Assembly (NCBI GenBank): GCA_964543935.1
Contig: CAZJAK010000009.1
Location: forward strand, 1 to 51,379
Source of the DNA: JAAYDK01 sp964543935
Lineage (GTDB): Bacteria; Spirochaetota; Spirochaetia; Sphaerochaetales; Sphaerochaetaceae
DNA: 51,379 bases
Direction: 5' to 3'
The notes beneath the pieces were generated by a model, which was given only the letters and a program-made list of their open reading frames with translations, did no database searches and was not told the DNA's origin. Positions 15,369-23,775 of this stretch are shown piece by piece (the first letter of the stretch is position 1; every line of letters starts with the position of its first letter). A program made the position numbers and the translations under genes.

Positions 15369-16301
15369 TTATTCGGCGTACAACGGGGTGGACAAATAGC
15401 GGTCCCCATTGTCCGGCAGCACCACTACGATAGTTTTGCCAGCAAATTCCGGGCGCTTGGCCAAGCAGAGAGCTGCCGCCAAAGCGGCACCCGAGGAGAT
15501 TCCGGCCAACAGGCCTTCCGTTCTGGCCAATTCTTTGCCGATGGCGAAGGCCTCCTCGTTACTCACGGCGATGACTTCGTCATACACCGAGGTGTCGAGC
15601 GTCTCGGGTACGAAACCAGCCCCGATGCCTTGGATTTTATGAGGTCCCGCCGTCCCCTGCGAAAGCAACGGGGAACCGGAGGGTTCGACTGCAACCACAT
15701 GAATGTTCCCGTCGCGTTTCTTCAAGTAGGACCCGGCCCCCGAAACAGTCCCGCCGGTTCCGACACCGGTTACGAAAGCAGCAAGCTTCCCGTCGGTGTC
15801 GGTCCAAATCTCAGGTCCAGTCGTCTCGGCATGGATAGCCGGATTGGCCGGATTGGTGAACTGACCGGGCATGAACGCGCCTGGATTTTGGGCGACCAGT
15901 TCTTCAGCTTTGGCAATGGCTCCTTTCATGCCCTTGGCCCCCTCGGTGAGCACCAATTGCGCTCCGTAAGCCTTCAAGAGGGTTCTGCGCTCAGTGCTCA
16001 TCGTATCGGGCATGGTCAGGATGATCCGGTATCCGCGTGCTGCCGCAACCAGTGCCAAACCGATGCCGGTGTTGCCGCTGGTGGGTTCCACGATCAGACC
16101 GCCCGGTTTGAGCAGGCCCTTGCGCTCGGCATCCAAGACCATCGCCAAGGCGATGCGGTCCTTCACGCTACCTCCCGGATTCAGTCCTTCAACTTTCGCC
16201 AGGATCCTTGCATGCACGCCATGTGCACGGGTGAATCGGCTGAGTTCAACCAAAGGTGTTGTGCCTATCAGGTCGGTCATGCTGCGGTATATGGTAGCCA
16301 T
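15369..16301 (-). CDS. cysK: Cysteine synthase A (O-acetylserine sulfhydrylase)
   Basis: A 310-residue PLP enzyme that makes L-cysteine from O-acetylserine and sulfide in the cytoplasm. The PLP lysine is Lys47 in GLNPGGSVKDRIA, the phosphate-binding PTSGNTGIGLALVAA loop follows, and the substrate loop GVGTGGTVSGAG is present. Length is typical of CysK rather than CysM or cystathionine beta-synthase. The ATG at 16301 has GGAGGAACCG just upstream, better than the one four codons earlier. It is monocistronic, with its own promoter candidate and a shared terminator. A C-S lyase of PatB type occurs elsewhere in the window, so both ends of cysteine metabolism are represented. Confidence 0.95.
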   Translation of the reverse strand: MATIYRSMTDLIGTTPLVELSRFTRAHGVHARILAKVEGLNPGGSVKDRIALAMVLDAERKGLLKPGGLIVEPTSGNTGIGLALVAAARGYRIILTMPDTMSTERRTLLKAYGAQLVLTEGAKGMKGAIAKAEELVAQNPGAFMPGQFTNPANPAIHAETTGPEIWTDTDGKLAAFVTGVGTGGTVSGAGSYLKKRDGNIHVVAVEPSGSPLLSQGTAGPHKIQGIGAGFVPETLDTSVYDEVIAVSNEEAFAIGKELARTEGLLAGISSGAALAAALCLAKRPEFAGKTIVVVLPDNGDRYLSTPLYAE

Positions 16302-16352
16302 CGGTTCCTCCAAACAATGCGGATGCCGCTCCAGCTAGGAAGGGCTTGCCCA

Positions 16353-16382
16353 ACAATAACCATGCTGCTAGGCGACCGTCAA
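16353..16382 (-). promoter_or_regulatory. Predicted cysK promoter
   Basis: Minus strand TTGACG (16377-16382), 18-base spacer, TATTGT (16353-16358), 52 bases upstream of the cysK ATG. No T-box or S-box-like leader is apparent. Confidence 0.35.
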
Positions 16383-16394
16383 GGACAACCGTGT

Positions 16395-16411
16395 TTTGAT
16401 TGAACATCAAA
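16395..16411. promoter_or_regulatory. 17-base palindrome upstream of the GH2 gene
   Basis: TTTGAT-TGAAC-ATCAAA, a perfect inverted repeat with a 5-base spacer, 50 bases before the glycoside hydrolase start. It is a plausible site for a sugar-responsive repressor; no regulator gene is adjacent. Confidence 0.35.
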
Positions 16412-16461
16412 GGAACCGCTGATATGCTGACACAGACAGGTTGCATCGCAGGGAGAAAACC

Positions 16462-18252
16462 ATGGCCGCTGTGGAATCACGCAAACGGAAGACTGCTTCA
16501 CTGTTCACCGTCTGGGGGGAACGTTTGGCTGCCGATGCCACCCTGCCCGTATTGAGCGAACACCCCCGTCCACAATGCGAGCGCAAGCGATGGCTGAACC
16601 TCAACGGTTGGTGGCAGTGTACCGTCATCGCTCCCGGCCAGAGCTTTTCCGGTTATGATGGGAGCATTCGGGTTCCCTTCTCTCCAGAAGCTCCACTGGC
16701 GGGATACTCCCACCACCTGCAACCTGGTGAGACATTGCTGTACCGTCGTGAATTCACCATCGAGCCCTCCATGGCAATGGATGCCGGTGCCCTGCTCACA
16801 TGCCGGCTTCATTTCGGTGCAGTCGACCAACGCTGCACTGTCAAGATCGATGACGTGGAATGCGGTTCCCACCAAGGCGGGTATCTGCCGTTTTATTGTG
16901 ATCTGGGCAAACTGGAGCTTGGCAGGCATGTGCTTGAGGTGGCTGTCCACGACGATACCGATCGGTCGCATCACGCCCGCGGCAAGCAATCCTCCAAACC
17001 CGGAGGGATTTGGTATACTGCCCAATCGGGCATCTGGCAGACCGTCTGGTTGGAATGGCTGGCCGACGAGCACCTTGCATCGTGGCGGATTGACAGCGAC
17101 CTCGCTTCGAGTGCTTTCATCTTCAGCATTGTTGCTGTCGGGGATCGGCAAGGCACCATCCGGATTCTCGACGATCAAGTTGTCGTTTCCCAAGCAGAAT
17201 TCCAAGGCTCGGCCACTGTTCGGCTGACAGTTCCCACATTGCATGTCTGGTCGTGTGAAGATCCCCACCTGTACGGTGTGGAATTGCGGTATGGCTCCGA
17301 TGTGGTCACATCGTATGCAGCAGCGCGAGAAATCTCCATCGGGACCGATGCGAACGGCAATCCTTGCATGGTGCTCAACGGCAATCCTTGCTTTCAAGCA
17401 GGAGTTTTGGATCAAGGATATTGGCCTGACGGCCTCTATACCGCCCCTTCCGATGAAGCGCTGGTCCATGACATCGCCACGATGAAAGCCATGGGATTCA
17501 CCATGGTGCGCAAGCACATCAAGATTGAACCGGAGCGTTGGTATTGGCATTGCGACCGCTTGGGAATGCTAGTCTGGCAAGACATGGTCAACGGCGGTGG
17601 CCGCTATTGGCCCCCGTTGATTGCCGCCAATGCACTGTTAAAGCTGCGCTTTGACGACCGCCGGCATCGTCGGCTCATGTACCGCAGTTCTGCCCAAGGC
17701 CGGCAGGAGTATGAGCGGGAGATGGAGCAGACCATCGCGCTACTGCACAATCATCCCTGCATTGTGGTCTGGGTCGCATTCAATGAAGGCTGGGGGCAGT
17801 TCGACAGCCTGCGCATCGCCCGGCGCATCAAGGAGCTCGACCCGTCCAGGATCGTGGACCATGCCAGCGGATGGTATGACCAAGGCGGTCCCGATCTGAA
17901 AAGCATGCACATCTATTTCCGGGCGGTGTCGATGCCGGCAAGGGATGGTCGTCCGGTCGTCCTCTCCGAATTCGGTGGGTATGGCCTGAAGGTGGAAGGG
18001 CACGCCTTCTCGTTAGACAAAACTTTCGGTTATAAAAACTTCAAGACAAAGCAAGACCTTCAAAACGCCTATGCTCATCTGATAGCGCATGAGATTGCGC
18101 CGCTGACAGCGCAGGGTTTGTGTGCAAGCGTCTACACCCAACTGTCCGATGTCGAGGACGAGATCAACGGCTTGCTCACCTATGACCGGCGAGTGGAAAA
18201 AATGGACCGTGATGTGGTTTGGAATCTGAACCAAACGCTGAGACTCGGCTGA
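16462..18252 (+). CDS. Glycoside hydrolase family 2 enzyme (beta-galactosidase/glucuronidase type)
   Basis: A 596-residue cytoplasmic retaining glycosidase without signal peptide. Layout: a sugar-binding jelly-roll domain (about 35-200, with LNGWWQC at its start), an immunoglobulin-like domain, and a TIM barrel from about residue 320. The acid/base is Glu442 in VAFNEGWGQFD and the nucleophile is Glu503 in VLSEFGGYG, both as expected for GH2. It is shorter than LacZ (about 1,000 residues) and lacks the C-terminal beta-sandwich domains. The ATG at 16462 is preceded by CAGGGAGAAAACC. It stands alone between a palindromic operator-like site and a terminator. Substrate could be a beta-galactoside, beta-glucuronide or beta-mannoside. 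Confidence 0.9.
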   Translation: MAAVESRKRKTASLFTVWGERLAADATLPVLSEHPRPQCERKRWLNLNGWWQCTVIAPGQSFSGYDGSIRVPFSPEAPLAGYSHHLQPGETLLYRREFTIEPSMAMDAGALLTCRLHFGAVDQRCTVKIDDVECGSHQGGYLPFYCDLGKLELGRHVLEVAVHDDTDRSHHARGKQSSKPGGIWYTAQSGIWQTVWLEWLADEHLASWRIDSDLASSAFIFSIVAVGDRQGTIRILDDQVVVSQAEFQGSATVRLTVPTLHVWSCEDPHLYGVELRYGSDVVTSYAAAREISIGTDANGNPCMVLNGNPCFQAGVLDQGYWPDGLYTAPSDEALVHDIATMKAMGFTMVRKHIKIEPERWYWHCDRLGMLVWQDMVNGGGRYWPPLIAANALLKLRFDDRRHRRLMYRSSAQGRQEYEREMEQTIALLHNHPCIVVWVAFNEGWGQFDSLRIARRIKELDPSRIVDHASGWYDQGGPDLKSMHIYFRAVSMPARDGRPVVLSEFGGYGLKVEGHAFSLDKTFGYKNFKTKQDLQNAYAHLIAHEIAPLTAQGLCASVYTQLSDVEDEINGLLTYDRRVEKMDRDVVWNLNQTLRLG

Positions 18253-18266
18253 ATAGCCAAAATGAA

Positions 18267-18292
18267 ACTGCCGCGGTCGAAGCCGCGGCAGT
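18267..18292. terminator. GC-rich terminator hairpin
   Basis: ACTGCCGCGG / CCGCGGCAGT (10-bp stem, 6-base loop) between the converging GH2 and FKBP genes. There is no strong T-run, but the stem is very stable. Confidence 0.7.
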
Positions 18293-18313
18293 GTGGTCTG
18301 TACAGGTGAAGCA

Positions 18314-19429
18314 TCATTGTGGCTTGACGATCTCGTGCAACTCGACATCGAAAATCAACAAGGTGTTGGCGGGAATGGCGTCGTTGCCCAACGGACCGTA
18401 GGCCAAGTCAGGATGGACGAAGAACTGGTAATGGCTTCCTTCGGTCATCAACAAGACGCCTTCGACGAATCCAGGAATCAAGTTGGCGACTTGGAACACA
18501 GACGGCTCACCCCGTTGATAGGAGTTGTCGCCGGTGGTGCCGTCGAGGAAGGTGATCAAATAATCGACTTTGACCGTGTCGGCGGCAGTGGGTTTGGCTC
18601 CGGTTCCCTCAGTGATCACCTTGTACTGCAATCCGCTAGCGGTGGTGACGACTCCCTCTTGGGTGGCGTTATCGGCCAAGAAAGCCTCGGCTTGGGCCAA
18701 GCTGTCGGCCGCCATGCTCTCCATGGCACTGTAATAGGCTTCCATCATGTTGTTCTGGTAGGCCATGAAAATCTCATCGATTTGCTCTGCGGTATAGGCC
18801 AACGGTACTCCGGCGATGGCGTCGGCGATACCGGCAGTATACTCATCCAGCAGGACGTTGATGCCATCGGTCTGCAGGTTGTACATGATCAGGTAACCAT
18901 ACCCATAGCTGAACTTCTCAAGCAACGAGCTGGGAACAGCCGGATCGGTGCTCGGAGAAGCGAGCAATGTTTCCTCGGTCAGCGTACCTTCAAGATAGCC
19001 TTGGTAATCGTTGAACGCTTGGTTGATGGCGTCCATGTCGATCCGCAAATCGGCGTAGTTGATGAAATCCTCCGATCCAAGGGCAAAATAGGAGGGGTTG
19101 ATGCGGATGCCTTCGCTGACGATGTTGGTCGCCAACAAGTGGCCATAGATGTAACTGAATTTTTGATTTACTTCCTCGACCGACATTGCAACAGCGGTGG
19201 CGATCACTTCTGCGACAGGTTCTGTTGCAGGTTCGACCGCGGCAGGTTCTTCGACGACCGGTTGCTCTGCAACAGGTTCCGGTTGGGCGGGCTGCACGAC
19301 CGCAACTGGTTCTTGTTGCGCGACAGCGGTAGGTTGCTGCTCGATAGGTTCGGTAGTCTCCGTGGTCTTGCATGCCGCAAAGGTAAGCGCCAAAGCCAGC
19401 ATCAGGACCAACAGGATGGATTTCTTCAT
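18314..19429 (-). CDS. FKBP-type peptidyl-prolyl isomerase lipoprotein
   Basis: A 371-residue exported folding catalyst. The N-terminal lipoprotein signal ends in LTFAAC (Cys20), followed by a Pro/Glu/Val-rich spacer to about residue 80, an FKBP-N dimerisation-like region (SVEEVNQKFSYIYGHLLATN) and a C-terminal FKBP domain beginning GLQYKVITEGTG. The active-site residues are mostly recognisable (VKVDYLITFLDGT, VFQVANLIPGFVEG, FVHPDLAYG). The ATG at 19429 has AAGGAGATACATCA upstream; the frame is open 11 codons further. It would assist folding of outer-envelope and periplasmic proteins. Similar Mip/FkpA proteins have shorter linkers. Confidence 0.9.
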   Translation of the reverse strand: MKKSILLVLMLALALTFAACKTTETTEPIEQQPTAVAQQEPVAVVQPAQPEPVAEQPVVEEPAAVEPATEPVAEVIATAVAMSVEEVNQKFSYIYGHLLATNIVSEGIRINPSYFALGSEDFINYADLRIDMDAINQAFNDYQGYLEGTLTEETLLASPSTDPAVPSSLLEKFSYGYGYLIMYNLQTDGINVLLDEYTAGIADAIAGVPLAYTAEQIDEIFMAYQNNMMEAYYSAMESMAADSLAQAEAFLADNATQEGVVTTASGLQYKVITEGTGAKPTAADTVKVDYLITFLDGTTGDNSYQRGEPSVFQVANLIPGFVEGVLLMTEGSHYQFFVHPDLAYGPLGNDAIPANTLLIFDVELHEIVKPQ

Positions 19430-19464
19430 TGATGTATCTCCTTCATCGAATGGGCTATTCAATC

Positions 19465-19493
19465 AATATCACCCGATAACGGGCGTTAGTCAA
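19465..19493 (-). promoter_or_regulatory. Predicted promoter of the FKBP lipoprotein gene
   Basis: Minus strand TTGACT (19488-19493), 17-base spacer, GATATT (19465-19470). The spacer itself contains CCCG-TTAT-CGGG, a small palindrome that could be an operator. Confidence 0.45.
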
Positions 19494-19545
19494 TGCCACA
19501 CGGGCAACTGAATGGTTTTTCAAATCTGGTGGAAAGGCAGTTCGC

Positions 19546-20439
19546 TCACAGTTGAGCTCGAACCAGCAGGTCCCTCAGCAGGTCTGGGCGGTCCGAAGTG
19601 ATGAAATCCACCCCCAGTTCCGCCATGCGCACGATTGCTTCCGGTTCGTTGACAGTCCAAGCACCCACACCCAACCCCTTGGCCCTGAATTCTTGGTAGA
19701 GGGTTTTGGACAGGTAGCTGTAATTGATGCCCACATAATCCACGCCCAATGCCGCCATGTCCTCGGCGACTGCCTTGGGGCCTTTCGCTCCGATCGCCGT
19801 CATGTACTTCTTACTGATGAGGGCGCCTCGTTTCAGGGTGGGTTCAAGCCGGGCGATGGTTTCCAGCGAAGGGAAATCGAAGGAGATGACAACGGTGGAC
19901 TCGAGCCGTCCGCGTGATCTCAACATCTGTACCAGCTTTTCCTCGATTCCATCATAGCGCGAACCATCCTGTTTGACCTTTATCTCGATTTGCATACCGA
20001 CTTGCTTGCCGGAGGCATCGATCAGGTCGATGACCTGTTCGAGGGTCGGAATCGGCTGGAAACCAACCGTTGCAGCATCCTTATGGGTCTTGGCGGCATT
20101 GAAAGTGGCCAGTTCTGCGGCTGTGTAATCGCTGATCTGGAGCGGTTCTCCGGCAGTCCGTTCCAACAAAGGGTCGTGCATGACCATCAGAACGCCATCC
20201 TTGCTTACATGGATGTCCAGTTCCAAGGCATCGGGATCGGTGGTCAATCCCATGGTGAAAGCTGCCAAGGTATTCTCGGGTGCCAAAGCGGAACCTCCGC
20301 GGTGTGCTACACGCATGATTGTTTGTGTCCTTGCCTGAGGAGTGTCCTCATTGGCGATCGTGTTGCTCTGTGCGCAGCCGGTCGTTGAGACCGCTGCGGC
20401 AAAGGTTAGACAAAGAACGATGGCCGCATGTGCGGCCAT
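19546..20439 (-). CDS. Glycerophosphodiester phosphodiesterase (UgpQ/GlpQ-like), lipoprotein signal
   Basis: A 297-residue enzyme that hydrolyses glycerophosphodiesters to glycerol-3-phosphate and an alcohol. The TIM-barrel signature RVAHRGGSALAPENTLAAF holds the catalytic His and Arg; the metal ligands (ALELDIHVSKDGVLMVMHD) and the partner His are present. An N-terminal lipoprotein-like signal (VSTTGCAQS) places it outside the cytoplasm. The start is uncertain: ATG 20439 gives a compact signal peptide, while ATG 20478 would overlap the binding-protein gene and add 13 residues. It is the last gene of a ugp-like operon, so it would feed glycerol-3-phosphate or work on diesters bound by the transporter. 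A hairpin covers the 20439 start codon. Confidence 0.92.
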   Translation of the reverse strand: MAAHAAIVLCLTFAAAVSTTGCAQSNTIANEDTPQARTQTIMRVAHRGGSALAPENTLAAFTMGLTTDPDALELDIHVSKDGVLMVMHDPLLERTAGEPLQISDYTAAELATFNAAKTHKDAATVGFQPIPTLEQVIDLIDASGKQVGMQIEIKVKQDGSRYDGIEEKLVQMLRSRGRLESTVVISFDFPSLETIARLEPTLKRGALISKKYMTAIGAKGPKAVAEDMAALGVDYVGINYSYLSKTLYQEFRAKGLGVGAWTVNEPEAIVRMAELGVDFITSDRPDLLRDLLVRAQL

Positions 20440-20440
20440 C
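20419..20440 (-). promoter_or_regulatory. Hairpin over the phosphodiesterase start codon
   Basis: GATGGCCGCA / TGCGGCCATC, perfect 10-base arms with a 2-base spacer, followed on the minus strand by GTTCTTTG. It may attenuate transcription after the binding-protein gene, and in RNA it would bury the ATG at 20439. Confidence 0.5.
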
Positions 20441-20461
20441 GTCCCAGTTCCCTTGAAGGGT

Positions 20462-21751
20462 TTACTTGAAGTTCTCATTGTACTCTTTTTCCAATTCTGC
20501 TTTGGTCTCAGCCATCACCTGTTTGACATCCATGTTGGCGATCAAGAGTTTCTCCGCCATCTGGCGAAGAATCTCGGTGCCCTTGGGAAGACTGATGACA
20601 CTGGCTTGCGCCCGTACGAATTGCAGTTGGTCGATGGCGACTTTCCACTGGGGGTTCTTGGCATAGTAAGCAACCAAGTTGGGATGCTTGCTGGCGGAAG
20701 TGCTGTTGGGCATGTAACCGGTCTTCTCGGCCAAATAGGCTTGCGACTCGGTGCCGGTGAAGAACTTCATGAACTCCCAAGCGGCCCACTGGCGCCACTT
20801 GTCGCTACTGGGCATTGCCAATACCGATCCACCGACGGGGACGCTGTTCTTTTTCTGGCCCGGGATGAAGGCGGGGATGACTTGGAAGGTCGCCCTGCTC
20901 ATCACGTTGCCCATGCTTCCGGTCGAACCGAACACCATGCCGACTTTCTTGTTGAAGAGATCGTCGTGCGAGGTGGAAGGAACGGCTGACTTGTCCTTGA
21001 AGACCATGTCCTGCCACAATTGGGCAGCGGCGACGGCGGCGTCCTCGGTCAAATGGATGCCGAAATTCTCGTCGGAAATCTGGCCGTCATAGGCGTACAC
21101 CGCACCTTGGAAATACCAGTGGGCAGTAGTTGCACCCATGGTGAACCCTACTCCGTACTGGACTTGCTCGCCCTTGTCGTTGAACTTGATCAACTTTTTG
21201 GCGAATTCACGGAATTCATCCCAGGTGGCGGGAGCGCGCCGCGGCAAACCGGCTTCGGCAAACATGTCGGCGTTGATGTACAGCAACGGGGTGCTGCGCA
21301 ACGCAGGCATTCCGTACAGGCTTTTCTGGTAGTAGCAGTCAGCAAGGAGACCCGGTATGTAGTCGGGGATGAAGTCTGCCTTCTCCTTTTTGACGAACTG
21401 ATCCAGATTCACCAGCACGCCGTCCTTGGCGAAAATCTGCAAGTGCGGCGAGTCCAGCAACACGACATCGGGCACTTCGCCAGCGGCCAGTGCAGCCTGC
21501 AATTTCTGCAGGATTTCGGCATAAGCGCCTTGGAATTGCGATTCGACAATGATGTCGCTGCGGGAAGCGTTGAAGCGTTTGACGATTTCCTCTTGGGCTT
21601 CTCCGGCGACACCGGTCAGGCTGCGCCAGTATACGATCTTGATCGGACCTTCCGGTTTGGGCTCTTCAGCTTGGGCAGCCGACCAGAGCGTCCCGGTGGT
21701 CATGACGAGAGCGACGAGCAAAAGAACCCATGCCAGGCTTCTTTTCTTCAT
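20462..21751 (-). CDS. ABC transporter substrate-binding protein, UgpB-like (family 1)
   Basis: A 429-residue extracellular solute-binding protein family 1 member. The signal peptide MKKRSLAWVLLLVALVMTTG leads into the mature IKIVYWRSLTG, and VESQFQGAYAEILQKLQAAL is a strong UgpB-type feature. Other family regions are PDVVLLDSPHLQIFAKDGVL and RSTPLLYINADMFAEAGLP. It is third in the operon after two permeases and before a glycerophosphodiesterase, which makes glycerol-3-phosphate or glycerophosphocholine the best ligand guess; other sugars bound by this family cannot be excluded. Confidence 0.9.
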   Translation of the reverse strand: MKKRSLAWVLLLVALVMTTGTLWSAAQAEEPKPEGPIKIVYWRSLTGVAGEAQEEIVKRFNASRSDIIVESQFQGAYAEILQKLQAALAAGEVPDVVLLDSPHLQIFAKDGVLVNLDQFVKKEKADFIPDYIPGLLADCYYQKSLYGMPALRSTPLLYINADMFAEAGLPRRAPATWDEFREFAKKLIKFNDKGEQVQYGVGFTMGATTAHWYFQGAVYAYDGQISDENFGIHLTEDAAVAAAQLWQDMVFKDKSAVPSTSHDDLFNKKVGMVFGSTGSMGNVMSRATFQVIPAFIPGQKKNSVPVGGSVLAMPSSDKWRQWAAWEFMKFFTGTESQAYLAEKTGYMPNSTSASKHPNLVAYYAKNPQWKVAIDQLQFVRAQASVISLPKGTEILRQMAEKLLIANMDVKQVMAETKAELEKEYNENFK

Positions 21752-21823
21752 GAAAAACCTCCTCTATGATTTCTCCTTCGGTATCCCGATGGGATGACCG
21801 TCCTCTATTATCTCAGCTAGGGT

Positions 21824-22678
21824 TCAACCCTTGACGGCCCCGGCTGCGATTCCCTCGATCAACTGTTTCTGTGCGAAGAAGTAGGCTATCAAGACAGGGA
21901 CAAGTACGAATATCGAGGCTGCCATCAAGTGCTCGGGACCGATGGCATACTCCGCCGAGCGGATCATGGCCAAGCCAACCGGCAACGTGCGCATGTTCTG
22001 CTTGGTCGTCACGATCAACGGCCACAGATAGGCGTTCCACTTGAGGATGAACAAGTACAGCAAGAGCGTTCCCAACACCGGCCGGGAGAGGGGCAAGGCC
22101 ACATGGAGCATGGTCTTCAAGTGTCCCAATCCGTCGATTTCCGCAGCATCGTAGAGCGAATCGGGAATCGTCAGGAAATACTGACGTAGCAAGAACGACC
22201 CAAAGACGCTGGCGATGTGCGGTACGACAATGCCTTGGTAGGTGTTGATCCATTTGAGCTTGGCCAAAACGACATAATTCGGGATGAGGGCGATTTGCCC
22301 CGGGATCATCATGGCGGCCAACATGAGGATGAAGAAAAAGTCCCGGTATTTGAACCTGATGCGGGCAAAGGCGTAAGCGGCCAGGGCAGCGATGATCAGC
22401 CCGAATAGAACCCCGGCAGCCGAGGTGACGATGCTGTTGATGTAGAAACGTCCGAACGGGGCCGCCTGCCATGCCTTGACAAAGTTGTCCCATCGTACCG
22501 TTTCGGGCCACCAGATCGGTGGGAAGATCGATACTTCCTGTGGACTCTTGATGGCCGTGGTGAGCATCCAGATGAACGGCAGGCCGATCACTGCAGTCGC
22601 AAGCAACAGAATGAGGTGGGTCAGTGTCCGTGAGACGATCGAACTCAACGACCGGTGTCCAATTGCGGTGTGTGCCAC
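21824..22678 (-). CDS. ABC transporter permease, UgpE-like
   Basis: A 284-residue MalG/UgpE-family permease with six hydrophobic segments and the EAA-loop region DSLYDAAEIDGLGHLKTM, which contacts the shared ATPase. The start is GTG at 22678 with TTAGGAGGCGCATC upstream. It lies 10 bases after the first permease and 72 bases before the binding protein. It pairs with the UgpA-like protein to form the channel. Confidence 0.93.
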   Translation of the reverse strand: MAHTAIGHRSLSSIVSRTLTHLILLLATAVIGLPFIWMLTTAIKSPQEVSIFPPIWWPETVRWDNFVKAWQAAPFGRFYINSIVTSAAGVLFGLIIAALAAYAFARIRFKYRDFFFILMLAAMMIPGQIALIPNYVVLAKLKWINTYQGIVVPHIASVFGSFLLRQYFLTIPDSLYDAAEIDGLGHLKTMLHVALPLSRPVLGTLLLYLFILKWNAYLWPLIVTTKQNMRTLPVGLAMIRSAEYAIGPEHLMAASIFVLVPVLIAYFFAQKQLIEGIAAGAVKG

Positions 22679-22688
22679 GATGCGCCTC

Positions 22689-23624
22689 CTAATAGTGTAC
22701 CCAGCGCTTCGAGAGCCGGTTCTGGACCAACGTGATGATCATGATGATGACGAACAGCACCAAGGCCAGTGCCGAGGCATAGCCCGTCCTGAACCACTGA
22801 AAGGCATTTTGGTAGAGGAAATGGACGATGACATTCGAGCTGTTGAGCGGCCCTCCTTCGGTCATGATCCTGGCGATGTCGAACGCCTTCAGGGCATTGA
22901 TGAATCCAGTGATGGTCAAGAAGAAAGTGGTGGGAGAAATCAACGGGAAGCATATGTGCCAGAAGTATTGCATCGGCGATGCTCCGTCGACCAAGGCGGC
23001 ATCATGGATTTCCACGGGGATGTTCTTCAAAGCGGCCAAGAACAAGACCATGTCATAACCGATACCGCTCCAGATGAGGACGGTGATGACCGCCGGCAAG
23101 GAGTGCGCTTGGCTGTGGATCCAGTCGATCATCGGTAACCCGAGCGGACGCGTGAAGACCCGCAACAATCCGTAGGTGGGTTCGAAGATCCACGTCCAGA
23201 CCATGGCGATGGCGACGTTGGTGGTAAAAGTCGGGGAGAATATGATAGCGCGGTACAGCCGGCTGCCTTTGACGTTCTTATTGAGCTGGACGGCAAGGAA
23301 CAACGAGATGGCCATCTTGACCACGACCGTGTAGAAGGCCAAGATCAGGGTGTTTTTCGTCACCAGCCAGAATACCGGGTCATTGAACATGTCGCGGTAG
23401 TTTTGCAGGCCGATGAATGTTTTTTTGGGTGAGATCATGTTCCATTTAAACAGGCTGAGGAACAGACTGTAAAAAATTGGCCAGAATATAAATACTGCCA
23501 AAAGGAAGAATGTCGGAGCAGTGAACCCTATGAAAGCCCACATGTCCCGCTTCATGCGGGCTGTCATGCGCCGTGTGGTCAGCCCCTCCTCCTTCAATGC
23601 CGTCTTCAACTGCCGTATCGACAC
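22689..23624 (-). CDS. ABC transporter permease, UgpA-like
   Basis: A 311-residue MalF/UgpA-family permease with six membrane segments after a basic N-terminal extension. The EAA loop is EIHDAALVDGASPMQYFWHI. The start is GTG at 23624 with AGGAGGTGGGCCC directly upstream. It is the first gene of the ugp-like operon, behind a good promoter. No ATPase gene is present in the operon, so a shared MsmX/UgpC-type ATPase encoded elsewhere must energise it. Confidence 0.93.
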   Translation of the reverse strand: MSIRQLKTALKEEGLTTRRMTARMKRDMWAFIGFTAPTFFLLAVFIFWPIFYSLFLSLFKWNMISPKKTFIGLQNYRDMFNDPVFWLVTKNTLILAFYTVVVKMAISLFLAVQLNKNVKGSRLYRAIIFSPTFTTNVAIAMVWTWIFEPTYGLLRVFTRPLGLPMIDWIHSQAHSLPAVITVLIWSGIGYDMVLFLAALKNIPVEIHDAALVDGASPMQYFWHICFPLISPTTFFLTITGFINALKAFDIARIMTEGGPLNSSNVIVHFLYQNAFQWFRTGYASALALVLFVIIMIITLVQNRLSKRWVHY

Positions 23625-23682
23625 GGGCCCACCTCCTGTCGCTTGGCCTTTTCGTCACGTTTTATGCAACAGACCACAACAA

Positions 23683-23710
23683 AGTATAGCTGATAACCGG
23701 CGAAATGCAA
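23683..23710 (-). promoter_or_regulatory. Predicted promoter of the ugp-like operon
   Basis: Minus strand TTGCAT (23705-23710), 16-base spacer, TATACT (23683-23688), 59 bases upstream of the GTG start of the first permease. Confidence 0.5.
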
Positions 23711-23775
23711 AACAAAAATATATCGGAATCAGCGAACGGCAAATTTGTCGAGACTTCATAAGTCATCTATATGTG

